Shown: positions 1-6,827, counted from the first letter of the stretch. The stretch: 11,283 bases of DNA from Bifidobacterium breve (GCA_945907055.1 CAMDSG010000045.1:1-11283), one strand, 5' to 3'. The notes: a model not told the origin generated them from the letters alone. Numbers and translations: made by a program.

Positions 1-1589
1 ATTGCATTGACGGCGCGTACCTCAACATCGCAGGTATTACCCGCACCACACGTAATCGTTCTCGTGGTGGCAGTGCTACCCGTAGAGGACCAAGCGCTAA
101 AAGTAGATCCTGCATCAACCGAGTAACGGGTCTCGTAGTGCGTTAACGCTGGAGAGCCGAGAACGGCTGGTGCGGTCCATGAAATATTGACTGTCCCCGA
201 GGTTGATCCTGTGACCACTGTTGTGCCCGTTGGGTCGCCAGGGAGCAGCGCTCCAACCGCAGATGCAAAACCTGTGAGTGTGCTTTCATTGTCATCAGCA
301 TCAACAGTCTGCATCCGAACAAGGCAATTAACTCCACCTGTGCATGCAATGCTTGCAGTGTGCGGGTACACACTGATCGTGTCAAGAGCTATCTCTTCGT
401 TGGGGTCGGTCATCCAACTACCAGCGCTCCCACAGGATGCCTCGCAGGTGTAGAAGCGATAAGCCCTATCTGAGGCTGGTCCTACACCGGTCTCAGCTGC
501 TCCACTAAATGTCACATCGATGAGGTTCTCAGTAGAGCCAATAGCGGCTGATACTGCTGTTGGCGAGAATGGAGAAATTGCGCGGTAGACCCACGGGCTT
601 ACCCCGCCGCGCGTGTTGGTGGAACGAACTCTGTACGAGCAGGTGCGCTGAAGAGCGCCGCACTCATCGGCGAGGTTCGGGGTCGGACCAATCACAACAT
701 TTGTCGACGCACTCCAAGTACCTGTATTTGAATTACAGAGGTTTAAACAAGACTGGACGTCGTAGTCGTCATCAACCAACCCAACGGTTGGGGGTGTCCA
801 CTCGACCAGTGTGTCGGCGGCACCCGCAGATGCCCCAGATGTCTCCGGGTGTATAGCGCTGACAGAGACGACTAGATTTTTAGGCGCTCCAGGAGTGACG
901 CGCAGCGCTCCCGAGTTCGACCATGGACCTGCACCAATACCATTTACGGCTTTCACTCGGTACATGCAGGAAGTCCCGCCGGTACAAGATGATGAAGCTG
1001 TATATGTAGGCCCTGCTTCGCCGCTAGTAACTGCGACCCACGACCCTCCATCGATTCGCTTCTCTACCGAGAAAGTGGAGGCGAGCCCGCCGCTGCGGCT
1101 AGGGGCTTTCCACGTAAGGTCTACGTCAGAGAAGTCTGTGCTAACTGCGCGCAGGCTTCGAGGTGCCGAAGGTACTGTCCAAACGATTTGAGCCTCAGAA
1201 CTAGCGGCGCTAGTTCCGGCAGAGTTCTTTGCAAAGATTTTGTAAGCACAGATATCTGGATAGGTCTCGGTGCAGGTTTTAGTTGCGCGCAGAGCAATCG
1301 AATTAGTTGGTGTTGCGGCAGAGAAGGTGCCGGTTACTCCACCGACAACGGGTGCACTGGCGACCATGTAGGTTGTGAGCCCACCACCCAAATCGGCGGG
1401 CGCGATCCAGGTGAGCCTCACCTCTCCGACCTTCGGTCCTGGGACTGCAGCCGGTGATGTTGGCGAGCCGGGAGTCGTAGATGCGCCGGCGATACTCGCC
1501 GCAATCAGAATAATTCCTGTACCTATGATCGTTGCAAGGCCGATGACCAATCTCGAGAAACGCCTAAGCCTCTTTTGGCTGTCCTTCAC
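1..1589 (-). CDS. Secreted multi-domain fibronectin type III protein (3' end outside window)
   Basis: An uninterrupted minus-strand frame runs from a GTG at 1589 to the window edge (529 codons plus two bases). The GTG is preceded by a GGGGG run (1594-1598). An in-frame TAG lies a few codons upstream, so no earlier start is likely. Residues 1-13 are rich in Lys/Arg and residues 14-34 are hydrophobic, ending near Ala-Gly-Ala. This reads as a signal peptide or signal anchor, so the protein is exported. About five FN3-like domains follow, near residues 40-138, 139-232, 233-339, 340-448 and 449 to the edge. Most show the Val-x-Leu-x-Trp B strand, a Ser/Ala-Pro linker and an F strand ending Ala-x-Asn-x-x-Gly. 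All 14 cysteines form seven close pairs. FN3 arrays typically act in adhesion or as spacers in extracellular enzymes; any catalytic or anchoring domain would be in the missing part. No enzymatic function can be assigned. Confidence 0.88.
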   Translation of the reverse strand, partial: MKDSQKRLRRFSRLVIGLATIIGTGIILIAASIAGASTTPGSPTSPAAVPGPKVGEVRLTWIAPADLGGGLTTYMVASAPVVGGVTGTFSAATPTNSIALRATKTCTETYPDICAYKIFAKNSAGTSAASSEAQIVWTVPSAPRSLRAVSTDFSDVDLTWKAPSRSGGLASTFSVEKRIDGGSWVAVTSGEAGPTYTASSSCTGGTSCMYRVKAVNGIGAGPWSNSGALRVTPGAPKNLVVSVSAIHPETSGASAGAADTLVEWTPPTVGLVDDDYDVQSCLNLCNSNTGTWSASTNVVIGPTPNLADECGALQRTCSYRVRSTNTRGGVSPWVYRAISPFSPTAVSAAIGSTENLIDVTFSGAAETGVGPASDRAYRFYTCEASCGSAGSWMTDPNEEIALDTISVYPHTASIACTGGVNCLVRMQTVDADDNESTLTGFASAVGALLPGDPTGTTVVTGSTSGTVNISWTAPAVLGSPALTHYETRYSVDAGSTFSAWSSTGSTATTRTITCGAGNTCDVEVRAVNA

Positions 1590-1611
1590 AACGCCCCCAT
1601 TTGATATCTAC

Positions 1612-1676
1612 TTCAAGCCTCTAAACGCCCCTTTTCTACCACTTAGAGTGGGGAGACGCAAGGGGCAGCGCTTGAA
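1612..1676 (-). promoter_or_regulatory. Structured 5' leader (three stacked helices) of the FN3 gene
   Basis: A long imperfect inverted repeat lies between the TATAAT box and the ribosome binding site of the FN3 gene. Outer helix: TTCAAGC (1612-1618) with GCTTGAA (1670-1676), 7 pairs. Middle helix: GCCCCTT (1627-1633) with AAGGGGC (1660-1666), 7 pairs. Inner helix: CCACT (1639-1643) with AGTGG (1647-1651) around a three-base loop, extended by TCT (1635-1637) with AGA (1654-1656). All 22 pairs are Watson-Crick, separated by asymmetric internal loops. No T-run follows on either strand, so it does not look like an intrinsic terminator. I infer a cis-acting RNA in the leader. It matches no riboswitch class I can recognise. 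Confidence 0.5.
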
Positions 1677-1698
1677 TCTGCATAACTATAAGTGCCAA

Positions 1699-1704
1699 AT
1701 TATA
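1699..1704 (-). promoter_or_regulatory. Candidate -10 box of the FN3 gene
   Basis: The minus strand reads TATAAT here, a perfect sigma-70/SigA-type -10 hexamer inside an AT-rich patch (1681-1710). A transcript would begin near 1692, about 16 nt before the hairpin leader and about 100 nt before the GTG at 1589. No good TTGACA-like -35 box lies 16-18 nt upstream, so the call is tentative. Confidence 0.4.
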
Positions 1705-1805
1705 ACTTCAACAATAGGAGCAGTTCGCTTTTGAGCCCCCGGCATCGCTGAGTTCTCTTGGGCTGTTTGAGTAAGAGTTCTCGGCTCTAAGGCACCCGTG
1801 AGCCC

Positions 1806-1823
1806 CGGCAATTACGGTTGCCG
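1806..1823 (+). other. Small hairpin in the leader of the GGDEF-EAL gene
   Basis: CGGCAA (1806-1811) and TTGCCG (1818-1823) form a perfect 6-bp stem around a 6-nt loop, about 70 nt before the ATG at 1894. A neighbouring weaker pairing joins GGCTC (1783-1787) with GAGCC (1800-1804). The following CCCCC is not a terminator tail. It may be leader structure or chance. I found no clear plus-strand promoter in 1705-1893, and nothing else stands out in this 304-base gap apart from the hairpin leader and -10 box listed separately. Confidence 0.25.
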
Positions 1824-1893
1824 TTCCCCCTAGAGTGTGAATGGCCAGTAGCAGTGGGATCTCGCTGATGAGTTCCCTGATGGAGACCAAGGA

Positions 1894-3690
1894 ATGAACC
1901 CGACCAATCCGGAGCCGAGTGCGAGAGACTCGGGAGAGACTCCCGCAGAGATGGATGCTGTTGTCACGCGTCTCGGTGAGCGAATGGTGATTGGCGAGGG
2001 AATGCTGGCCTCGCCAGATCAATTCATTAAGGCTATGGCAGTTAGCCCTGATGGCTTCTCAATTTGGGATGTGGTGCGTTCGACTGATGGCTCGATCCGT
2101 GATTTTGAGTTCAGGTTTATGAACTCAGCGGCCGCAGAGATGCTCAGGAGGTCTGCCTCCGATTTAGTTGGGCGGTTCTGCTCCGATGTCTTCTCGGAGG
2201 CTGCGGTTCATCTAATCGCTCGCTGGGGCGATGCTGTAGAACGCGCTGGGCAATTTCATGAGGAGATTGCAATCTCTATTCGAGGAGAGAAGCGATGGAT
2301 CCATCAGCAAGTCCTATCTATCGGCGAGGCAGTCGTCGTTGTTAGTCAGGATGTAACGGAACGACGTTTGGCGCAGAAAGCTCTAGAGCGAATGGCACTG
2401 CACGACCCGCTCACTGGGCTACCGAATCGCGCGCTTGCTGCGGACAGAATTGGTTGGTCGCTCGCACAGCAGCGGCGAGTGGGCGGTGTAACTGCTGTGA
2501 TATTTGTTGATTTAGATCACTTTAAGCGTGTCAACGACTCGCTGGGCCATGCAATTGGAGATCATGTTCTTGTAGAGGTTGCATCACGCATCCGTGGAGC
2601 TGTCCCTGCAGAGGCTGTAGTGGCCCGACTTGGAGGCGATGAGTTCTTGATCTGCGCTCATCTTCCGAGTGCTGAAGCGGCGATGGCCATAGCGGAGCAA
2701 GCACGAAGAGCTCTCGATGAACCTATACGTAAGGCCGGTCGTAGCGTGATTATCTCTTGCTCTATAGGTGTTGCATGCGCAGCTAGCTCACGCGAGCCTG
2801 ATGAACTGATTCGTAACGCAGACCGCGCTTCTTATGAAGCGAAGCGCAATGGCCGGTCAAGAGTCTCGCTATTTGATGAGGAAATGCGTGATCGTATTAG
2901 TGATGAAATGCATATCGAGTCTGAGTTCAAATCGGCCCTTGTCGAGGGCCAACTCGAGCTTCATTACCAGCCAGTAGTGGATACCCTCACCGGTAAGGCC
3001 TCAGAGTCTGAGGCGCTAGTCCGGTGGCGTCACCCTGTCCGTGGACTGCTGTATCCAGATTCGTTTATAGATGTTGCAGAAGAAACCGGCCTTGTGGTCC
3101 CGCTCGGCGACTGGGTCGCCGCTGAGGCTGCTCGACAGTTATCCGAATGGGATCACTCCGGGAGCCGGATTGATCGCGTATGGATAAATATGAGTGCGGC
3201 GGAACTCGCTCACCCAGGGTACGGAGAGAGAATGTCGAATTACGCCTTGATGAATGGACTGGAGGCTGGACGAATTGGTGTCGAACTCACCGAGCGCGTG
3301 CTTCTCGATGAAGCTTTAGAGGCCGGCGGGGAGTTTGCTGACCTTGCTGCAAGAGGTTTCCCTATCGCCATAGATGACTTCGGGGTTGGGTTCTCCTCGC
3401 TTCGATATCTGCATGTCCACCCCGTACATACTCTGAAGATTGACCGAGCGTTCGTCAGCACCGTCGACATGGGCCCTCGAGAGACTGCGATTCCAAATGC
3501 TGTGGTGCGTCTCGGCCACGGCCTTGGGTTTCGCGTCACGGCTGAGTGCGTGGAGACGAGCTCCCAGGCTGCCCGTCTGGTGGAGCTTGGATGCGATTAC
3601 TTGAGTGGCTATTTATTCGCGCCGCCTACGACACCCGACGATTTCGCCGAGGCAGCCTCAGAGGCAGAGTCTGTCTTCGCAAAACTGTAG
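1894..3690 (+). CDS. PAS-GGDEF-EAL cyclic-di-GMP turnover protein
   Basis: 598 residues. The ATG at 1894 has GGAG (1882-1885) eight bases upstream, and an in-frame stop at 1849 rules out a longer form. A PAS-like sensor covers roughly residues 48-158, followed by GGDEF (about 165-325) and EAL (about 335-590). There is no transmembrane segment, so it is probably cytoplasmic. The cyclase domain keeps Asp-Leu-Asp-His-Phe at 206-210 and intact Gly-Gly-Asp-Glu-Phe at 247-251. The inhibitory RxxD site is absent (Pro-Ala-Glu-Ala at 238-241). In the phosphodiesterase domain I see Glu373 of the EAL motif, Asn432, Glu464 and Glu467 (ELTE), Asp494-Asp495, Lys515 and Glu551. The usual Gly after Glu551 is Cys552, and the usual Gln of the QGY motif is Ser571. 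It should make and/or degrade c-di-GMP; which activity dominates cannot be read from the sequence. The exonuclease gene follows 37 bases later on the same strand. Confidence 0.93.
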   Translation: MNPTNPEPSARDSGETPAEMDAVVTRLGERMVIGEGMLASPDQFIKAMAVSPDGFSIWDVVRSTDGSIRDFEFRFMNSAAAEMLRRSASDLVGRFCSDVFSEAAVHLIARWGDAVERAGQFHEEIAISIRGEKRWIHQQVLSIGEAVVVVSQDVTERRLAQKALERMALHDPLTGLPNRALAADRIGWSLAQQRRVGGVTAVIFVDLDHFKRVNDSLGHAIGDHVLVEVASRIRGAVPAEAVVARLGGDEFLICAHLPSAEAAMAIAEQARRALDEPIRKAGRSVIISCSIGVACAASSREPDELIRNADRASYEAKRNGRSRVSLFDEEMRDRISDEMHIESEFKSALVEGQLELHYQPVVDTLTGKASESEALVRWRHPVRGLLYPDSFIDVAEETGLVVPLGDWVAAEAARQLSEWDHSGSRIDRVWINMSAAELAHPGYGERMSNYALMNGLEAGRIGVELTERVLLDEALEAGGEFADLAARGFPIAIDDFGVGFSSLRYLHVHPVHTLKIDRAFVSTVDMGPRETAIPNAVVRLGHGLGFRVTAECVETSSQAARLVELGCDYLSGYLFAPPTTPDDFAEAASEAESVFAKL

Positions 3691-3727
3691 AACTTGCTCT
3701 CAGTATTCGGTGGGGGATAATGGCGTG

Positions 3728-4600
3728 ATGGATGTACACCTTCTCGACGGCACCTACGAACTCTTCCGCCACCACTTTGCGCTGCCCTCGAGTATCGACG
3801 CTGAGGGAGTCGAGATCGCAGCGGTTCGCGGTGTTCTGAACTCTGTAGTGACGATGCTCGATGAAGGTGTTACCCATATCGCCGTAGCTACTGACCATAC
3901 GGTTGACTCTTTTCGAAACGCTATGTATGCAGGTTACAAAACCGGAGAGGGTTTAGAGGAGGAGCTATTTCTCCAGTTCGCCATTCTTGAAGATGCACTC
4001 AGTTCATTGGGAGTATGCGTCTTGGCTATGACTGAGTATGAAGCCGACGACGCTATGGCCTCGGCAGCGCGAATAGCAGGTAACGATGAGCGCGTATCTC
4101 GGGTCCATTTGTGTACCCCCGATAAAGATTTATCTCAGTGCGTAGAGGGAGATCGCATCGTTCAGGTGGATCGTCGTAGAGGGGAAATACGTAACGCCGA
4201 TGGGGTCCGTGCCAAATTTGGAGTCTCTCCGGAATCGATCCCCGATTGGCTTGCCCTTACAGGCGATACAGCAGATGGATTCCCCGGCTTAAAAGGTTGG
4301 GGAGCGAAATCCTCGGCACTTGTGCTTAAGGAATATCTACATCTTGAGAACATCCCTCGCGACCCATCGCAGTGGACGGTGCAGGTTAGGGGAGCGTCAA
4401 GACTCGCCGAGACCCTTGACGCCTGTTTCGAAGATGCGCTCTTATTTCGCGATTTGGCAACGCTGAGATACGACGCAATCTCGAGTGGCGTAGACGATTG
4501 GGTGTGGACTGGCCCGCGCAGCGACTTTCAGAGTTGGTGCGACCGTCTAGGCCTAGGCCGATTATCGCAGCGGGTTGATCACATTTTGCAACGACGCTAG
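3728..4600 (+). CDS. Stand-alone 5'-3' exonuclease / flap endonuclease (PolA N-terminal-type nuclease)
   Basis: 290 residues from the ATG at 3728; GGGGG (3712-3716) sits 11 bases upstream. A GTG at 3725 is an equivalent alternative. The frame is open back to 3605, but that stretch lies inside the GGDEF-EAL gene. The protein matches the N-terminal nuclease of DNA polymerase I, which removes 5' flaps and RNA primers using two divalent metal ions. Metal-ligand aspartates are visible: Asp7 in Leu-Leu-Asp-Gly, Asp56, Glu105 with Asp107-Asp108, Asp132 and Asp134, Asp180 and Asp183. The FR...YK motif (Phe62-Arg63, Tyr70-Lys71) is present. A helix-three-turn-helix DNA-binding segment covers about 165-205 (Phe-Pro-Gly-Leu-Lys-Gly-Trp-Gly). 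Lys-Asp is preceded by Thr-Pro-Asp rather than the usual Thr-Gly-Asp. There is no polymerase domain. Actinobacteria often carry such a separate enzyme beside PolA, with a role in replication or repair. All key acidic residues are retained, so it should be active. Confidence 0.9.
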   Translation: MDVHLLDGTYELFRHHFALPSSIDAEGVEIAAVRGVLNSVVTMLDEGVTHIAVATDHTVDSFRNAMYAGYKTGEGLEEELFLQFAILEDALSSLGVCVLAMTEYEADDAMASAARIAGNDERVSRVHLCTPDKDLSQCVEGDRIVQVDRRRGEIRNADGVRAKFGVSPESIPDWLALTGDTADGFPGLKGWGAKSSALVLKEYLHLENIPRDPSQWTVQVRGASRLAETLDACFEDALLFRDLATLRYDAISSGVDDWVWTGPRSDFQSWCDRLGLGRLSQRVDHILQRR

Positions 4601-4627
4601 ACGTCTGCTGGTAGCTCAAACTCTCTA

Positions 4628-5431
4628 CTAGCCAAGACTGCGAATCAACTCTGGTGCATCTGGCGCATCCCTGCGTTGCAGAAACTGCTCCCTCGGTACA
4701 ACCCCGCTTGGCCCTGCGAATGATTGAGCGGACGTGATCCGCAATTCCTTCAGGTCGAGTGCCTCGTTGCCAGAGATAAACGCTCTAACTACATTCTCCG
4801 AGAGGGCACAACCGATTGGTGCTACCCCCACAGTGGGAATCTCGGAGAGTAGATCGAGAGACTCAAATATTTTTGGGGTCACAAAAACTCTCCCGCCCCC
4901 TGAAACGACAATCGGTACAAGCACGCAGGCGGGGTCAAGTACGGCTACCTCCACTGCACCAATTACGCGTATCGGCCTCGATTCCTCTCGAAGCGACCTA
5001 CTGAGATTGTTATCGTCACCGGTGCGCATTACAACGATTTCGCGCCCCGCAGAGAAATCAGCAAGAGAGCTCATCGTCTGTGACCAACCAAGACTCAATA
5101 TTGGACGTTCGTCTGCCCCTAACGACGCGCTCCCAATCCAGGTTTGCCCAATCCAGGTATGTAGGTAAGACGCGGTTGCGTCATTGCGTATCTGATCCCA
5201 CGTATCCCAAGCCACCATACGGGGCTCCAAGGAGCCGATGACCCGACTACACACCCACCAGAGCCTCGGGGAGTATGGGTGATAAGAGAGCAATCGTCGG
5301 CATGCTACGACCAGCCCAGCAGGGTCATCATCAAAGTCGGCCAAGCAATCAATCGCTTCCAGGAGAAGCGACTCCTCGTCTATGCCCTTTGTCCAGCGAG
5401 CAATAGCGCGCAGGCGTTCGAAGGGTTGCAC
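4628..5431 (-). CDS. Conserved actinobacterial hypothetical, possible eIF2B-like Rossmann protein
   Basis: 267 residues from a GTG at 5431, 16 bases after the acyl-CoA dehydrogenase stop, with GGAG at 5435-5438. The frame continues upstream to a TTG at 5494, but that part overlaps the dehydrogenase, is Arg/Lys-rich and lacks support. An N-terminal helical part (about 1-85) has an Ala-Cys-Arg-Arg-Leu-Leu and Leu-Trp-Trp motif. It is followed by an alternating strand/helix region (about 110-235) with hydrophobic strands such as Ile-Val-Val-Met, Val-Ala-Val-Leu and Val-Gly-Val-Ala-Pro. The pattern resembles small actinobacterial proteins with a remote eIF2B/Rossmann-type fold. This is from memory of the pattern, not a search. 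No catalytic motif, signal peptide or membrane segment is seen. Its position behind SCP2 and the dehydrogenase suggests co-transcription, not function. Its stop lies 27 bases from the convergent exonuclease stop, with no clear terminator between. Confidence 0.75.
   Translation of the reverse strand: MQPFERLRAIARWTKGIDEESLLLEAIDCLADFDDDPAGLVVACRRLLSYHPYSPRLWWVCSRVIGSLEPRMVAWDTWDQIRNDATASYLHTWIGQTWIGSASLGADERPILSLGWSQTMSSLADFSAGREIVVMRTGDDNNLSRSLREESRPIRVIGAVEVAVLDPACVLVPIVVSGGGRVFVTPKIFESLDLLSEIPTVGVAPIGCALSENVVRAFISGNEALDLKELRITSAQSFAGPSGVVPREQFLQRRDAPDAPELIRSLG
5132..5158 (-). repeat. In-frame 15-bp tandem duplication inside the hypothetical gene
   Basis: The 12-base unit CCCAATCCAGGT occurs at 5132-5143 and again at 5147-5158, with period 15. 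On the coding strand it gives Thr-Trp-Ile-Gly-Gln followed by Thr-Trp-Ile-Gly-Ser (residues 92-101). The exact nucleotide identity suggests a recent slippage duplication that kept the frame. Confidence 0.8.
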
Positions 5432-5447
5432 CTTCTCCGACTCTTTC

Positions 5448-6674
5448 CTACGCCGGCTTCGGCTCTTTTGGAAGGCCCAACACTCGCTCGCCAACGATGT
5501 TGCGCATTACCTCATCGGTGCCGCCAGCGATCCGCATTCCGGGCACTCCTAGAACAAACTCGTTCCACGCGTAGGTTCCCCATTCGCCAGTATCTGCAAT
5601 CATTCGCGCTCCGAGCATTTCACCTAATAGTTGTGAGATGAGCGACATATTCTCGGTGAGCGCCAATTTTGCAATTGACATTTCGGGCCCCGGTAGTTGC
5701 CCAAGGCGGATCTTTGCCATCGCCCTTAGGTTCGTGAATCTTGCGACACTGCCACGGATGTATATGTCAGCTAGACGCTGCCTAGTAATCGGATCGTCTG
5801 AGCATCCAAGGAACTTCGCCAACTCAATGAAGCGTGTCATGCTCATTGTTCCGACACCGCCGCCGCCTCCACCAATCGCGGCTCGCTCATTCATCAGAGT
5901 AGTGAGGGCAACACTCCAACCGCCATCAACATCACCGAGCAGGTGAGATGTTGGTACCCGCACTTCGTTAAAGAAAACCTCGTTAAAGGAAGCACCTCCG
6001 GTCATCTGACGTAGAGGGCGAATCTCAACCCCTGGGGCATGCATATCGACGAGGAGCATGGTCAAACCCCGGTGCTTGGGCTTCTCCGGATCAGTGCGCG
6101 TGATGATCTCTCCGATATCAGAGTAATGAGCACCAGAGGTCCAGACTTTCTGACCTGTAACAATCCACTCGTCGCCATCAAGCACGGCCTTTGTCTGAAT
6201 ACCTGCAAGGTCCGATCCAGCAATAGGCTCAGAGAAGAGTTGGCAGCCGACGATTTCCCCACGATGCATTGAGCGTAAATATCGTTCACGTACCTCAGGT
6301 ATTGCATGAGCAAGGATCGTTGGGGCAACCATTCCGAGGCCTATCCCAAACATCGATTGGCTGGGAGTTGAATACTGGCTAGAAATTTCCCGATAAGCGC
6401 GCTCGTGGCCTGCGCTAAGACCTGAACCACCGTACTCAGATGGGCCAGTGATCCAGCCGAAGCCGGCATCAAATTCACTCGCCTTAAATGCTTTTGCTGC
6501 GGCTAACTCCATCGCCTCCTCGTCGGGAGATTTCTCCTCTAGAACTCCAACTCGATCGTCGCCCTTGCCCCACTCGAATGCCTCATCGGATCGGCGCTCA
6601 AACTGGGTCTCTAAAAACGCAGTAGCGGCTGCCTTGAAATCTTCAATTGATGGATTCGTATCGACGATTGTCAT
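5448..6674 (-). CDS. Acyl-CoA dehydrogenase family flavoprotein
   Basis: 408 residues; ATG at 6674 with GGAG five bases upstream. Full-length for the family, which oxidises acyl-CoA to trans-2-enoyl-CoA with FAD and passes electrons to ETF. The order is normal: an N-terminal helical domain (about 1-140), a beta domain with the flavin/substrate motif Ser-Glu-Pro-x-x-Gly-Ser-Asp (148-155) and Trp-Thr-Ser-Gly-Ala (178-182), then a C-terminal helical domain ending Gly-Gly-Thr-Asp-Glu (384-388) and Gly-Glu-Arg-Val-Leu-Gly (395-400). The medium-chain-type catalytic Glu position, before Gly-Thr near 384, is Gly. Glu263 in Met-Asn-Glu-Arg aligns by eye with the isovaleryl/long-chain-type catalytic base, so activity is plausible. 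A glycine run (268-273) follows it. Actinobacterial relatives act on fatty acids, branched chains or sterol side chains; the substrate here is unknown. SCP2 lies 153 bases upstream on the same strand and the hypothetical follows directly. Confidence 0.93.
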   Translation of the reverse strand: MTIVDTNPSIEDFKAAATAFLETQFERRSDEAFEWGKGDDRVGVLEEKSPDEEAMELAAAKAFKASEFDAGFGWITGPSEYGGSGLSAGHERAYREISSQYSTPSQSMFGIGLGMVAPTILAHAIPEVRERYLRSMHRGEIVGCQLFSEPIAGSDLAGIQTKAVLDGDEWIVTGQKVWTSGAHYSDIGEIITRTDPEKPKHRGLTMLLVDMHAPGVEIRPLRQMTGGASFNEVFFNEVRVPTSHLLGDVDGGWSVALTTLMNERAAIGGGGGGVGTMSMTRFIELAKFLGCSDDPITRQRLADIYIRGSVARFTNLRAMAKIRLGQLPGPEMSIAKLALTENMSLISQLLGEMLGARMIADTGEWGTYAWNEFVLGVPGMRIAGGTDEVMRNIVGERVLGLPKEPKPA

Positions 6675-6827
6675 GGTGTCTCCGATCTGGGAAGAGTAAA
6701 TATCGTTTCAAACGTGATTGCTAGAGAACGACACTGCTAGGGAAAAGGTTACAGGCTTTCGGTATTGAGGCTTCGTGCTTGCGATTTTCAGGCTCAGTCA
6801 GTAAATCCAATCTGGACGTTGCGAATT

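Noticed and set aside
187..1457. Several plus-strand open frames of 80-130 codons across the first 1.6 kb
   Set aside because: They are shadows of the continuous minus-strand FN3 frame, which has a signal peptide, repeated domain motifs and a regular cysteine pattern.
1612..1676. Reading the long inverted repeat as an intrinsic terminator or a c-di-GMP-I riboswitch
   Set aside because: No T-run follows on either strand. The plus strand has a passing resemblance to part of the GEMM core (GAGACGCAA near 1653-1661), but the partner segments are missing and it lies on the wrong strand for the FN3 gene.
1750..1877. GAGTTCTC at 1750 and 1775 and GAGTTCCC at 1870 as possible operator repeats before the GGDEF-EAL gene
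   Set aside because: Short, irregularly spaced, and similar octamers occur inside coding sequence elsewhere in the window.
3605..3727. N-terminal extension of the exonuclease to an ATG at 3605
   Set aside because: It lies in the GGDEF-EAL coding region; the nuclease fold begins directly at Met-Asp-Val-His-Leu-Leu-Asp-Gly and a ribosome binding site precedes 3728.
4599..4627. Palindrome AGACGTCT between the convergent exonuclease and hypothetical genes
   Set aside because: Eight bases with no loop or T-run; not a terminator and too short to call an operator.
5432..5494. N-terminal extension of the hypothetical protein to a TTG at 5494
   Set aside because: It overlaps the end of the acyl-CoA dehydrogenase, is Arg/Lys-rich and has a weak start codon; the GTG at 5431 has GGAG upstream and operon-like spacing.
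6752..6794. Three [CG]AGGCT copies in the gap between SCP2 and the acyl-CoA dehydrogenase
   Set aside because: Six-base units at unequal spacing (15 and 22) are within chance; no promoter could be fixed in this 153-base gap.
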